Assembly (NCBI RefSeq): GCF_030064065.1
Contig: NZ_CP125946.1
Location: 1,302,001-1,366,000, forward strand
Direction of reading: 5' to 3'
Length of the DNA stretch: 64,000 bases
From: Rothia sp. SD9660Na
GTDB lineage: Bacteria > Actinomycetota > Actinomycetes > Actinomycetales > Micrococcaceae
This document shows positions 18,783 to 28,555 of the stretch, one piece after another (the first letter of the stretch is position 1; each line of letters begins with the position of its first letter). The translations under genes and the position numbers were made by a program. The notes beneath the pieces are model-generated. The model saw nothing but the letters and a program-made list of their open reading frames with translations. It did no database searches and was not told the DNA's origin.

Positions 18783-19040
18783 CTAGATAACGGCGGTTTC
18801 AGAGAAACGCATCACCAGGGCGTAGCCAATAATTGCGAAGACCCAGAGCAGAATCACTGTGACGGTCAGGCGAATCAGGTTTTTGGACGCCATGCCCGAT
18901 GAGTTCAGCGAGGTGGTCATGCCACCGCCGAACATGTCTGAAAGACCGCCACCCTTACCGCGGTTCAGCAGAACCAGCAGGATGGTAAGAATGCTCGCAA
19001 TAGCGATGAGGACCATCAGAATAATCTTGAGGGTTTCCAC
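18783..19040 (-). CDS. secG: Preprotein translocase subunit SecG
   Basis: 85 aa, two hydrophobic helices (ILMVLIAIASILTILLVLL at about 6-24 and IRLTVTVILLWVFAIIGYAL at about 56-75) joined by a Gly-rich cytoplasmic loop RGKGGGLSDMFGGG that is diagnostic of SecG. Accessory subunit of the SecYEG export channel. Downstream of tpiA, as in many actinobacteria. Confidence 0.93.
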   Translation of the reverse strand: METLKIILMVLIAIASILTILLVLLNRGKGGGLSDMFGGGMTTSLNSSGMASKNLIRLTVTVILLWVFAIIGYALVMRFSETAVI

Positions 19041-19114
19041 GCAGAACCTTTCAGTCGGGTTGGTCAGCGCTTCGAAGCGCCATCAATCTACTATACCCCT
19101 AGTTAGGGTATCTT

Positions 19115-19891
19115 CTAGGCCTTGTAGCGGGCGATGTTAGCGAATTCGGTGGCGTCGAGGGAAGCGCCGCCCACCAGAACGCCATCGACGTCTGCTTCAG
19201 CCATGATTTCGGGAGCTGATGCAGCCTTGACGGAGCCGCCGTAGAGTACGCGGACCTTGTCAGCTACCTCTGCTGAGTAGAGCTTGGTCAGTTCCTCACG
19301 GATAGCCTTGCTCATTTCCTGGGCGTCAGCTGCGGTTGCAACCTTGCCGGTGCCGATAGCCCAGACGGGCTCGTAGGCAACAACCAGGGTTTCAGCCTGT
19401 TCAGCGGTCAGGCCCTCGATAGAGCCGCGCAGTTGCTCCAGGGTGAACGCAACGTGCTCGCCAGCTTCACGCTTGTCGAGGCCTTCGCCCACGCAGAGCA
19501 CGGGGGTCAGGGCGTTGCGGTAGGCAGCCTGTACCTTGGCGGCGCAGATACCGTCGGTTTCACCGTGGATGGTGCGACGTTCTGAGTGGCCAACCAGTAC
19601 ATAGGTTGCGCCGAGCTTCTTGAGGAAGACGCCGGAGATGTCGCCGGTGTAGGCACCGGAGTCCTGGTCTGAGAGGTCCTGGCCGCCGTAGACGATGTTG
19701 AGCTTGTCGCCGTCAACGAGGGTCTGTACGGAGCGGATGTCGGTGAAGGGAGGGAAGACGGCAACTTCAGCGGTGTCGTAGTCGAAATTGGTGTCGTCCA
19801 GGGTCCAGGCCAGCTTCTGGAGCAGGGTCACACCTTCGGTGTGGTCCATGTTCATCTTCCAGTTGCCTGCGATGAGGGGCTTGCGAGTCAT
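19115..19891 (-). CDS. tpiA: Triosephosphate isomerase
   Basis: 258 aa. Interconverts DHAP and GAP. N-terminal [12 protein letters not shown] with the substrate Lys, VLVGHSERR with the catalytic His, [13 protein letters not shown] with the catalytic Glu, and VLYGGSV phosphate loop. ATG 19891 follows GAAAGGA. Separated from pgk by an 11-bp hairpin. Confidence 0.97.
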   Translation of the reverse strand: MTRKPLIAGNWKMNMDHTEGVTLLQKLAWTLDDTNFDYDTAEVAVFPPFTDIRSVQTLVDGDKLNIVYGGQDLSDQDSGAYTGDISGVFLKKLGATYVLVGHSERRTIHGETDGICAAKVQAAYRNALTPVLCVGEGLDKREAGEHVAFTLEQLRGSIEGLTAEQAETLVVAYEPVWAIGTGKVATAADAQEMSKAIREELTKLYSAEVADKVRVLYGGSVKAASAPEIMAEADVDGVLVGGASLDATEFANIARYKA

Positions 19892-19925
19892 GGGCTCGTT
19901 CCTTTCGCGAAATCTTGGGGTGGGT

Positions 19926-19957
19926 GGGCAGGACGCGGCGGGTGCGGCGTCCTGCCC
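19926..19957 (-). terminator. Hairpin between pgk and tpiA carrying GGACGC/GCGTCC arms
   Basis: GGGCAGGACGC (19926-19936) pairs with GCGTCCTGCCC (19947-19957), loop 10 nt. There is no T run. It may be a weak terminator or a processing site that lets pgk and tpiA be expressed at different levels. Confidence 0.6.
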
Positions 19958-19993
19958 CTTGGTGGCACTAGCGGTGGCTAGTACCGAATGGTT

Positions 19994-21217
19994 TTAGGCG
20001 CCGAGGGCTTCGAGGCCGGGCAGGGTCTTGCCTTCAATGTATTCGAGGGAGGCACCGCCGCCGGTGGAGATGTGGCCGAACTGATCGTCGGAGAAGCCCA
20101 GGTTGCGCACTGCTGATGCTGAGTCGCCGCCGCCGATGATGGAGAAGGCTTCTGATTCAACGAGGGCGTCGGCTACTGCCTTGGTGCCGCCTGAGAAGGC
20201 TTCAATTTCGAAGACGCCTACGGGGCCGTTCCAGAAGACCAGCTTGGCATCCTTGATCTTCTGGGCGAAGAGTTCGCGGGTTGCGGGGCCGATGTCGAGG
20301 CCTTCTGCCTTGGCGCCCAGCTTGCCGCCGGTCAGGTCTTCGATGGGGCGGATTTCGGTGTTGGCGTCGTTGGAGAAGTCATCTGACCAGACGATGTCTG
20401 AGGCAATGATCAGCTCGGTTCCCTTCTTGGGGGCTTCTTCCATGTAGCGCTTGCAGTTTTCGAGCTGGTCTTCTTCCAGCAGGGACTGGCCGACCTCGTA
20501 GCCCATAGCCTTGGCGAAGGTGTAGCCCATGCCGCCGCCGATGAGCAGGGCGTCAGCCTTGCCGATGAGGTTGTCGATCACGGCCAGCTTGTCTGAGACC
20601 TTAGCGCCACCCATGACAACAACGAAGGGGCGGTCGGGGTTCTTGATGACCTTCTGCAGAACGTCAACTTCGGTCTTGACCAGGTCGCCCAAGTAGGCGG
20701 GCAGTTCCTTGGCGATGTCGTACACCGAGGCGTGCTTGCGGTGCACAGCGCCGAAGGCGTCATTCACGTAGGCGCCGTTCTCGCCGGTCAGGGCAGCCAG
20801 TTCTGCTGCGAACTCGGCGCGCTCGGCGTCGTCCTTGGAGGTTTCGCGGGCGTCGTAGCGTACGTTTTCAATGACCAGCAGTTCGCCGTCCTTCAGAGCC
20901 TCAGCCTTGGCCTTGGCGTCCTCGCCCACCAGGTCGGTTGCGATGATCACGGGGAAGTCTGCCAGTTCAGCCAGGCGCTCTGCGGCAGGCTTGATGGAGT
21001 ACTGGGGGTCTACCTGGCCCTTGGGGCGACCCAGGTGGGCGGTGACGATGACGCGGGCACCGGCGTCGGTGAGCTTCTTGAGGACGGGCAGGGAAGCGCG
21101 GACGCGGCCGTCATCGGTGACGACGCCATCCTTGAGGGGTACGTTCAGGTCGGAACGGACGAGAACGCGGCGGCCTGCCACGCCACCGTCAATGAGCTCT
21201 GCGAGAGTCTTAGCCAT
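19994..21217 (-). CDS. pgk: Phosphoglycerate kinase
   Basis: 407 aa from ATG 21217 (MAKTLAELID), preceded by GGAGA; an extension to 21262 was rejected for lack of a site. Makes ATP from 1,3-bisphosphoglycerate. Motifs: RVLVRSDLNVPLKDG (about 16-30), TAHLGRPKG, VVMGGAKVSDKLAV, and the C-terminal nucleotide loop IIGGGDSASAVRNLG. Lies between gap and tpiA on the minus strand. Confidence 0.97.
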   Translation of the reverse strand: MAKTLAELIDGGVAGRRVLVRSDLNVPLKDGVVTDDGRVRASLPVLKKLTDAGARVIVTAHLGRPKGQVDPQYSIKPAAERLAELADFPVIIATDLVGEDAKAKAEALKDGELLVIENVRYDARETSKDDAERAEFAAELAALTGENGAYVNDAFGAVHRKHASVYDIAKELPAYLGDLVKTEVDVLQKVIKNPDRPFVVVMGGAKVSDKLAVIDNLIGKADALLIGGGMGYTFAKAMGYEVGQSLLEEDQLENCKRYMEEAPKKGTELIIASDIVWSDDFSNDANTEIRPIEDLTGGKLGAKAEGLDIGPATRELFAQKIKDAKLVFWNGPVGVFEIEAFSGGTKAVADALVESEAFSIIGGGDSASAVRNLGFSDDQFGHISTGGGASLEYIEGKTLPGLEALGA

Positions 21218-21278
21218 GGGAGTTTTCTCTCCATTGTTTGTGAGGGTGGATGGGGTGGGCACCAGGGTGGTGCCGGGT

Positions 21279-21335
21279 ATAGGTAAGGGTTAGCGAACCG
21301 CGCATGTGCGCGTCGATTCGCTAACCCTATCCTAT
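21279..21335 (-). terminator. Hairpin between gap and pgk
   Basis: AGGGTTAGCGAA (21286-21297) pairs with TTCGCTAACCCT (21317-21328); outer arms ATAGG/CCTAT extend it. The loop holds the palindrome CGCGCATGTGCGCG. Position and stem suggest partial termination or mRNA processing. Confidence 0.6.
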
Positions 21336-21367
21336 TGCTGTCTCATGAAAGACCGGTGGATATCAGC

Positions 21368-22675
<1,308 letters not shown>

Positions 22676-23656
22676 CTAGTTGAGGTGGCTGACGCCGTTC
22701 ACACCGGCTTCAGTGCCGGGAATGCCGCGTTCAGCTGCCCGCTTATCGGCCATAGCAATCAGGCGGCGGATACGGCCGGCGATAGCATCTTTGGTCATGG
22801 GAGGTTCAGCCAGGCGGCCCAGTTCGTCAAGGGATGCCTGCTTGTGGGCAACACGCAGTTCGCCGGCGTAGCGTAGGTGTTCGGGCACCTTGTCACCAAG
22901 AATCTCCAGGGCTCGCTCGACACGGGCACCGGCGGCCACAGCAGCCTGAGCTGAACGGCGCAGGTTGGCGTCGTCGAAGTTGGCGAGGCGGTTAGCGGTT
23001 GCCCTCACCTCTTTACGGGCACGGCGTTCCCGCCAGTTATCGAGGGCGTCAACAGCACCCATGCGCTCTAGTAGCAGGGAGATGGTTTCACCATCACGCA
23101 CCACTACCCGGTCTACCCCGCGTACTTCGCGGGCCTTGGCGATGACGTCCAGGCGGCGGGCGGCACCGACCAGGGCCAGGGCAGCCTCGGGGCCGGGGCA
23201 GGTAAATTCCAGGGCGGACGAACGCCCGGGCTCGGTCAGCGAGCCGTGAGCCAGGAAGGCCCCGCGCATAACAGCTTCAGCATCGGCCAGGGAGCCGTTA
23301 ACCACGGCAGGAGGCAGCCCACGGACGGGGCGGCCGCGTCCGTCCAGCAAACCGGTCTGTCGGGCCAGAGCCTCACCGCCCTGATCAACCCGCACAAGGT
23401 AGCGCCCGCCCCGGCGCAGCCCGCCACCGGAGATAGAGGTAATGGAAGCGTCGTGGCCGTACATTTCGGCAATGTTATAGCGCAGGCGTTCTGCGGTAGT
23501 TTCGAGGTCAACTTCAGCTTCGACCACGATTTTGCCTTGCACGAGGTGCAGACCATTCGTGAAGCGCAAGATTGTGGCTACCTCAGCTTTGCGCACAGAT
23601 GAGCGCGTGGCTTCGTAGTGTGCCAGCTCTTCTTTGACCGATGCCGTCAGGGCCAT
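22676..23656 (-). CDS. whiA: Sporulation/cell-division regulator WhiA
   Basis: 326 aa. The N-terminal LAGLIDADG-like fold ([20 protein letters not shown] onward, with [21 protein letters not shown] about 130-150) and C-terminal helix-turn-helix ([21 protein letters not shown]) are in the usual order. In Streptomyces WhiA binds DNA and acts with WhiB; in non-sporulators it is tied to cell division. Position after uvrC-rapZ-yvcK is the conserved actinobacterial arrangement. Confidence 0.96.
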   Translation of the reverse strand: MALTASVKEELAHYEATRSSVRKAEVATILRFTNGLHLVQGKIVVEAEVDLETTAERLRYNIAEMYGHDASITSISGGGLRRGGRYLVRVDQGGEALARQTGLLDGRGRPVRGLPPAVVNGSLADAEAVMRGAFLAHGSLTEPGRSSALEFTCPGPEAALALVGAARRLDVIAKAREVRGVDRVVVRDGETISLLLERMGAVDALDNWRERRARKEVRATANRLANFDDANLRRSAQAAVAAGARVERALEILGDKVPEHLRYAGELRVAHKQASLDELGRLAEPPMTKDAIAGRIRRLIAMADKRAAERGIPGTEAGVNGVSHLN

Positions 23657-23719
23657 GCGGGTCTTCCTCCAAAGTTGTGTCTGCTCTCGTCAGCGCGGGG
23701 CGCCGGTGTGTGGTCGGCG

Positions 23720-24742
23720 TTAGTATTTGAAGACGTGCTTGTAGGCAGCAGCTAGTTTGAGGGGGTCGTGTACGCCGGGTTGGTCAGCTTCTGCCACATC
23801 AGCCCAGAGCACCTTCGCCCCTAGCTGGGCTGCTACATCTTCAAATGTCGTGCCTTCTCCTGCGGCGGCGGGGTCAGCGATGACTGTATTAACCCTAATT
23901 TCTGGAACGTATTCACGCAAAACGAGCAGGTGGTCTGCGGCACTCATGCCGCGGGTTTCTTTGCCGTCAAGTTCGAGGTTCATCACGAGGCAAATCTTGG
24001 CGCTGGTGTTGAGGATCGCGTCGCGCAGGCCGGGCAGGAGCAGGTGCGGGAGCAGGGAGGTATAGAAGGATCCTGGCCCCAAGACCACCCAGTCGGCCTC
24101 GTACACCGCGCGGACGGCGTCCGGGCAGGCTTCGGTGTTCTCGGGTAGCAGGCGGACCTTGTCTACACGCCCTGCCTTGGCGAGGGTGGCCTGGCCCTGG
24201 ACGGTATCGCGGAAGGTCACCCCGTGGTCATTGGTGGTAACGATATCGCCCTCAATCACCAGGGGCCTAGTAGCCATGGGGAGCACACGTCCGCGGGCGT
24301 TGAGCAGGGCTCCGGCCCAGTCCAGCCCCGCGATGGTGTCGCCCAACAGTTCCCAAAGAGTAACAATCAGAAGATTACCCAGGGCGTGGTTTTCAAGAGC
24401 GGTGGGGCGGTCTGCGCTTCGGGAAGTGAAACGGTGCTGCATGACGTCACGCCAGGTGCGACCCCAATCGGTATCATCGCACAGGGCCGAAAGAGCCATG
24501 CGCAGGTCGCCAGGTGGCAGCACATCCAGCTCTTCGCGGAGCTTACCCGAGGAGCCGCCGTCGTCCGCCACGGTCACCACGGCGGTCAGGGCGGTGGTAA
24601 TGAGTTTGAGGGCAGAAAGGGAGCCGTAGAGGCCGTGCCCACCACCCAGCGCAGTGACGCGAACGGGTAGGTCGTGCCCCTGGGCGGTGACGGGCAGTAG
24701 GCCGGTTTCGGGAAACCGTCTCATGCGGGTTGCCTCAGACAT
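23720..24742 (-). CDS. YvcK/CofD-like protein
   Basis: 340 aa of the CofD/YvcK fold. Visible: VTALGGGHGLYGSLSALKL (about 29-47), VVTVADDGGSSGKLREEL, LGNLLIVTLWE and VLGPGSFYTSLLPHLL. In Firmicutes and mycobacteria this protein (YvcK/CuvA) binds UDP-GlcNAc-type nucleotides and links central carbon flux to the cell wall; the same role here is inferred from homology and position. Its ATG overlaps the rapZ stop (TAATG), indicating coupling; whiA follows after 63 bp. Confidence 0.93.
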   Translation of the reverse strand: MSEATRMRRFPETGLLPVTAQGHDLPVRVTALGGGHGLYGSLSALKLITTALTAVVTVADDGGSSGKLREELDVLPPGDLRMALSALCDDTDWGRTWRDVMQHRFTSRSADRPTALENHALGNLLIVTLWELLGDTIAGLDWAGALLNARGRVLPMATRPLVIEGDIVTTNDHGVTFRDTVQGQATLAKAGRVDKVRLLPENTEACPDAVRAVYEADWVVLGPGSFYTSLLPHLLLPGLRDAILNTSAKICLVMNLELDGKETRGMSAADHLLVLREYVPEIRVNTVIADPAAAGEGTTFEDVAAQLGAKVLWADVAEADQPGVHDPLKLAAAYKHVFKY

Positions 24743-25632
24743 TATTCTCGCCCCATGTCGCGGTGGTGCACGGAGATATTTACATCTTCTATCTCGCTCA
24801 GGCGGCGGGCGATTTCTTCGCTCACGGCCACCGAGCGGTGCTTACCGCCGGTGCAACCGATAGCGAAGGTGGCATAAAGCTTACCCTCACGTCGGTAGCC
24901 AGCAATAACGGGCTGCAAGGCAGCGATGTAGTTGCTGATGAACTCTTCAGTGCCGTCCTGGGCGAAGACAAAGTCGCGGACGCCGGCGTCCTGCCCGGTC
25001 TGGGCGCGTAAGCCGGGCACCCAGTGGGGGTTGGGGATGAAGCGCATATCGGCCATATAGTGAACGTCCGAGGGGGTGCCGTACTTAAAACCGAAGCTCA
25101 TGACGGTGATGTTGACCAGGCGTTCCTTGCCCGGGGCGTAGGTTTCACGCACCTTCTTAGCCAGCTGGTGGATGTTCATGCCGGTAGTGTCGATGACGTA
25201 GTCGGCCTCTTCTTGCAGGCCAGCAAAGATACGGCGTTCTTCGGCGATAGCTTCGGCAACCAGACCTCCCTGTTGCAGGGGGTGGGGGCGGCGCTGGGCT
25301 TCGTAGCGGGCGATGATGTCCTTATCGGCAGCGTCCATAAAGAGCATGGAGAAGTCGATATCAGAGGCGCGGAGTTTATTGATAGCTTCGGGCAAATCTG
25401 CCAGCTGACGGCGGGCACGGATGTCTATACCCACGGCAACCTTAGGCAAGGTGCCCGGTGATTCTTTGACGAGCTGGGCCAGAGAACCGAGCATCTGCGG
25501 GGGAATGTTGTCGACCACGTACCAGCCCTCATCTTCGAGGGTGTTGGCAGCGGTGGATCGGCCGGCTCCAGAAATACCGGTGATCACGAGAATCTGCGGT
25601 TTGACGGCCTGCTCACTGGAGTTGGGTGACAT
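24742..25632 (-). CDS. rapZ: RapZ/YvcJ family nucleotide-binding protein
   Basis: 296 aa from ATG 25632 (MSPNSSEQ), with GAGAGA 9 nt upstream. Walker A in ITGISGAGRSTAANTLE (about 17-33) has Arg in place of the usual Lys (GAGRST), as is common in the family. VVDNIPPQ and the C-terminal FAIGCTGGKHRSVAVSEEI are diagnostic. E. coli RapZ tunes GlmS through small RNAs; the role in actinobacteria is not established. Operon: uvrC-rapZ-yvcK. Confidence 0.94.
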   Translation of the reverse strand: MSPNSSEQAVKPQILVITGISGAGRSTAANTLEDEGWYVVDNIPPQMLGSLAQLVKESPGTLPKVAVGIDIRARRQLADLPEAINKLRASDIDFSMLFMDAADKDIIARYEAQRRPHPLQQGGLVAEAIAEERRIFAGLQEEADYVIDTTGMNIHQLAKKVRETYAPGKERLVNITVMSFGFKYGTPSDVHYMADMRFIPNPHWVPGLRAQTGQDAGVRDFVFAQDGTEEFISNYIAALQPVIAGYRREGKLYATFAIGCTGGKHRSVAVSEEIARRLSEIEDVNISVHHRDMGRE

Positions 25633-25680
25633 AAATGGGGGTCTCTCGCTTCCACGCTTCAAATGGTTAGTACTTCTAGC

Positions 25681-27681
25681 TTAGTGCACCGGTTCACTCT
25701 CAGCTCCCTTTTGGGCGCCATCCCCTACACTCGGCGTAAAACGCTCCAGGATTTTTTGAGCCATAGCCGGGCCAATGCCGGGTACCTCCTGAAGTTCTTG
25801 GGCGCTTGCCTCAGAGAGCTGTTTGAGGGAGCCAAAGTGCTTAATGAGGGCTTCGCGCTTGACCGGGCCCAGCCCCGGTACGGTATCGAGGGCTGATTTG
25901 ACCATTTCTTTACCCCGCTTGGAGCGGTGGAAGGTGATGGCGAAGCGGTGGGCCTCGTCGCGGATGCGCTGAATCAGGTAGAGGGCATGAGAGGTTCTGG
26001 GCAGAATGACGGGGAAGTCATCGCCCGGCAGCCACAGCTCCTCAAGGCGCTTGGCGATACCGACCACATAGATATCGGTAATGCCCAGGTCTTCGAGGGC
26101 ACGGGTCGCGGCAGCGACCTGGGGCTGGCCGCCGTCCACCACAACCAGGTTGGGCGGGTAGGCAAACTTGGCGGGTTCCTTGGAGTGTAGGTCATCTTCG
26201 CTGATTTGGCCGGACGCCCGCACCCGGGCCCCTGGGGCCTCGTCAGTGAGATAGCGGCGGAAGCGGCGGTAGATGACATCGTACATGCTGGCGGTGTCGT
26301 CACGGGCGGCGTCCCCGGTGATGGAAAACTTGCGGTAGTCGCTTTTCTTGGGCAGGCCGTCCTCAAAGACCACCATGGAGGCAACCACATTGGTCCCCTG
26401 CACGTGGGAGATGTCGTAGCACTCAATGCGCATGAGAGCCTCGGGCAGTTCCAGGGTTTCTTGGAGTTCCACCAGGGAGGCCGAACGGGTGGTGAGGTCC
26501 CCTGCCCGGCGGGTCTTGTGCAGGTTCAGGGCCTGCTTGGCATTCTCAGCGACGGTTGCCATGAGCTCGACCCTATCGCCGCGCTGGGGCACGCTGATAC
26601 TTACCTTGGCCCCGCGTACCCCGCTCAGCCATTCCTCGAGTTTCTCGTGGTTCTCGGGTAGCACCGGAACATTGATGTAACGAGGTATTTCATTGAGATT
26701 GTGGTTCATCTCTTCTTCAGAGCTCCCGGCGGCCAGCACAGCTGCGGTTTCACCGTAGACCTGCACCAGCAGGTGGTCCATGAGCGCTTCAGGTGAGGAG
26801 TCCTCAACCTTCTCAACAATCCAACCCCGCTGGCCGCGGATGCGTCCGCCCCGCACATAAAAGACCTGCACGGCAGCTTCTAGGTCATCTTCAACAAAGT
26901 TGAACAGGTCGGCATTCACCGAATCGGGCAGTACCACGGCGTTGCGTTCAAAGGCTTTGGTCAGGGCTTCGATGTCATCGCGCAGGCGGGCCGCCTTTTC
27001 AAAATCAAAGTCGGCGGCGGCGTCCTTCATCTGCCGGGTCAGGTCGGCAATGAACTTCTCGGCTCCCCCGGCCATGAAGGAGCACAGGTCCTCAGCGATT
27101 TTCTGGTGGTCTTCGCGGCTCACCCTGCCTACACAGGGGGCGGCGCACTTGTCGATGTAGCCCAGCAGGCAGGGCCTGTCGGACGCCTGCGCCCGGTTGA
27201 AAACGCCGGTAGAGCAGGTGCGCACCGGGAAGACCCGCAAGAGGGCGTCAAGGGTTTCGCGGATAGCCCAGGCCTGGGAGTAGGGGCCAAAATAGCGCAC
27301 CCCCTTCTTCTTTTCCCCGCGCATGACCTGGGCGCGCGGGAAGCGGTCTTTCAGGGTGACAGCCAGGTAGGGGTAGGACTTATCATCGCGGAAGGCGATG
27401 TTAAAACGGGGCTTATATTCCTTAATCCAGGTGTATTCCAGCTGGAGGGATTCCAGCTCGCTACCCACCACCGTCCACTCCACCGCGGCTGCGGTGTGCA
27501 CCATAGCGTAGGTTTTAGGGCTGAGCGAATCGACGCGGGCAAAGTAGGAGTTGAGGCGGTTGCGCAGGTTCTTGGCCTTGCCCACATAGATAATGCGGCC
27601 TACATCGTCACGGAAGCGGTAAACCCCGGGGTTGGTGGGGATTTCGCCGGACGCCGGGCGGTAGAAGGCAGGATCGGCCAC
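25681..27681 (-). CDS. uvrC: Excinuclease ABC subunit C
   Basis: 666 aa. Makes both incisions in nucleotide excision repair. GIY-YIG nuclease domain at the N-terminus (GVYRFRDDVGRIIYVGKAKN, about 19-38), Cys-rich CLLGYIDKCAAPCVGRV, UVR coiled motif near 205-240, RNase H-like C-terminal nuclease (ECYDISHVQGTNVVASMVV and VVVDGGQPQV), and a terminal helix-hairpin-helix pair (VPGLGPVKREALIKHFGS and VPGIGPAMAQKI). Start GTG 27681 behind AAAGGA. Confidence 0.97.
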   Translation of the reverse strand: MADPAFYRPASGEIPTNPGVYRFRDDVGRIIYVGKAKNLRNRLNSYFARVDSLSPKTYAMVHTAAAVEWTVVGSELESLQLEYTWIKEYKPRFNIAFRDDKSYPYLAVTLKDRFPRAQVMRGEKKKGVRYFGPYSQAWAIRETLDALLRVFPVRTCSTGVFNRAQASDRPCLLGYIDKCAAPCVGRVSREDHQKIAEDLCSFMAGGAEKFIADLTRQMKDAAADFDFEKAARLRDDIEALTKAFERNAVVLPDSVNADLFNFVEDDLEAAVQVFYVRGGRIRGQRGWIVEKVEDSSPEALMDHLLVQVYGETAAVLAAGSSEEEMNHNLNEIPRYINVPVLPENHEKLEEWLSGVRGAKVSISVPQRGDRVELMATVAENAKQALNLHKTRRAGDLTTRSASLVELQETLELPEALMRIECYDISHVQGTNVVASMVVFEDGLPKKSDYRKFSITGDAARDDTASMYDVIYRRFRRYLTDEAPGARVRASGQISEDDLHSKEPAKFAYPPNLVVVDGGQPQVAAATRALEDLGITDIYVVGIAKRLEELWLPGDDFPVILPRTSHALYLIQRIRDEAHRFAITFHRSKRGKEMVKSALDTVPGLGPVKREALIKHFGSLKQLSEASAQELQEVPGIGPAMAQKILERFTPSVGDGAQKGAESEPVH

Positions 27682-27746
27682 GTGTATCAGGTCCTTTGAG
27701 CTAGGTCAGGAGCGGCAGGAGCCTCTAGCCCGCGCTGGGTGCTGGG

Positions 27747-28433
27747 CTAGATTCCCCCGTCGCGTTCTGCTGACGGTGAGACGTTGTATTCGTTTTTGCG
27801 GGGCTGGCCAGAGAGCTGGGCGATAGCGTCCATAATCTGGTCGGTAGTCTGGCGGCGTTGCTTACCGCTCATGCGCTCCCCCAGTTTTTCGAAGGTCATG
27901 GGCTCCCCCACGCGGACGGTAAAGCGGTAGGGGTAGACCATGTTGGAGCCGGGTTTTTGAATTTTATCGGTGCCAATCAGGCCGATAGGCACTACGGTGG
28001 CTCCGGTCATGTGAGCCAGCCAGGCCACACCGATTTTTCCCTTGTAGAGGTAGCCGTCGCGGGAGCGGGTGCCCTCGGGGTAGATACCGAAAACCTTGCC
28101 TTCGTTCAGGCGCTCAAGTGCGGTTTCCAGAGCCTTCATGGACTCTTTCTTATCGGTGCGGTTGACTGGAATGATGTCGATGACCTGGAAGAGGGTCTTC
28201 ATGGCCTTGCCCTTGAGACCCGGTGAGTTGACGTACTCAGACTTGGCGAGGAAGGCAACCCGGCGGGGCATGAGGGCTGAGATAATCACCGAGTCGAGGA
28301 AGGCCAGGTGGTTGGAGGCCACGATGACGGGGCCCTCAGCGGGGAAGTTCTCAAGGCCGGTCACGCGGGCGCGGAAGACGGTACGGAGCAGGGCTTCGAC
28401 AGTCTTTTGAGTTGCCTTGTATTTGAGGGACAT
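27747..28433 (-). CDS. 1-acyl-glycerol-3-phosphate acyltransferase (PlsC family)
   Basis: 228 aa from ATG 28433 with AAGGAG 7 nt upstream. The acyltransferase motif NH(X4)D appears as ASNHLAFLDS (about 39-48), and the second motif as FGIYPEGTRSRDG (about 113-125); both catalytic and glycerol-phosphate-binding residues are present. Likely acylates lysophosphatidate in membrane lipid synthesis; a related lysophospholipid is possible. Inserted between uvrA and uvrC on the same strand. Confidence 0.9.
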   Translation of the reverse strand: MSLKYKATQKTVEALLRTVFRARVTGLENFPAEGPVIVASNHLAFLDSVIISALMPRRVAFLAKSEYVNSPGLKGKAMKTLFQVIDIIPVNRTDKKESMKALETALERLNEGKVFGIYPEGTRSRDGYLYKGKIGVAWLAHMTGATVVPIGLIGTDKIQKPGSNMVYPYRFTVRVGEPMTFEKLGERMSGKQRRQTTDQIMDAIAQLSGQPRKNEYNVSPSAERDGGI

Positions 28434-28470
28434 GAGAACTCCTTGGTGCACAGCTGGCGGGGCCTACCGT

Positions 28471-28555
28471 GGCAGGCACCCCACCCGGGGTATGCTTTTT
28501 GAAATTTTAGGGCTGTTTTGACCTATTTAGCATACCCCGGCGGGGTGCTGCTGCC
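28471..28555. repeat. Large imperfect hairpin with AT-rich loop after uvrA
   Basis: Arms GGCAG, GCACCCC and CCGGGGTATGC on the left (28471-28495) pair with GCATACCCCGG, GGGGTGC and CTGCC on the right (28530-28555), about 23 bp with two small bulges. The 34-nt loop is AT-rich. It abuts the uvrA stop, so it may act as its terminator, although T runs lie in the loop and not after the stem. Confidence 0.6.

Noticed and set aside
24224..24670. 148-aa plus-strand frame in yvcK
   Set aside because: Antisense shadow; no family match and no ribosome site.
28471..28555. Interpretation as an insertion sequence or MITE
   Set aside because: No transposase frame, no target-site duplication could be seen and copy number cannot be checked here; reported only as a hairpin.
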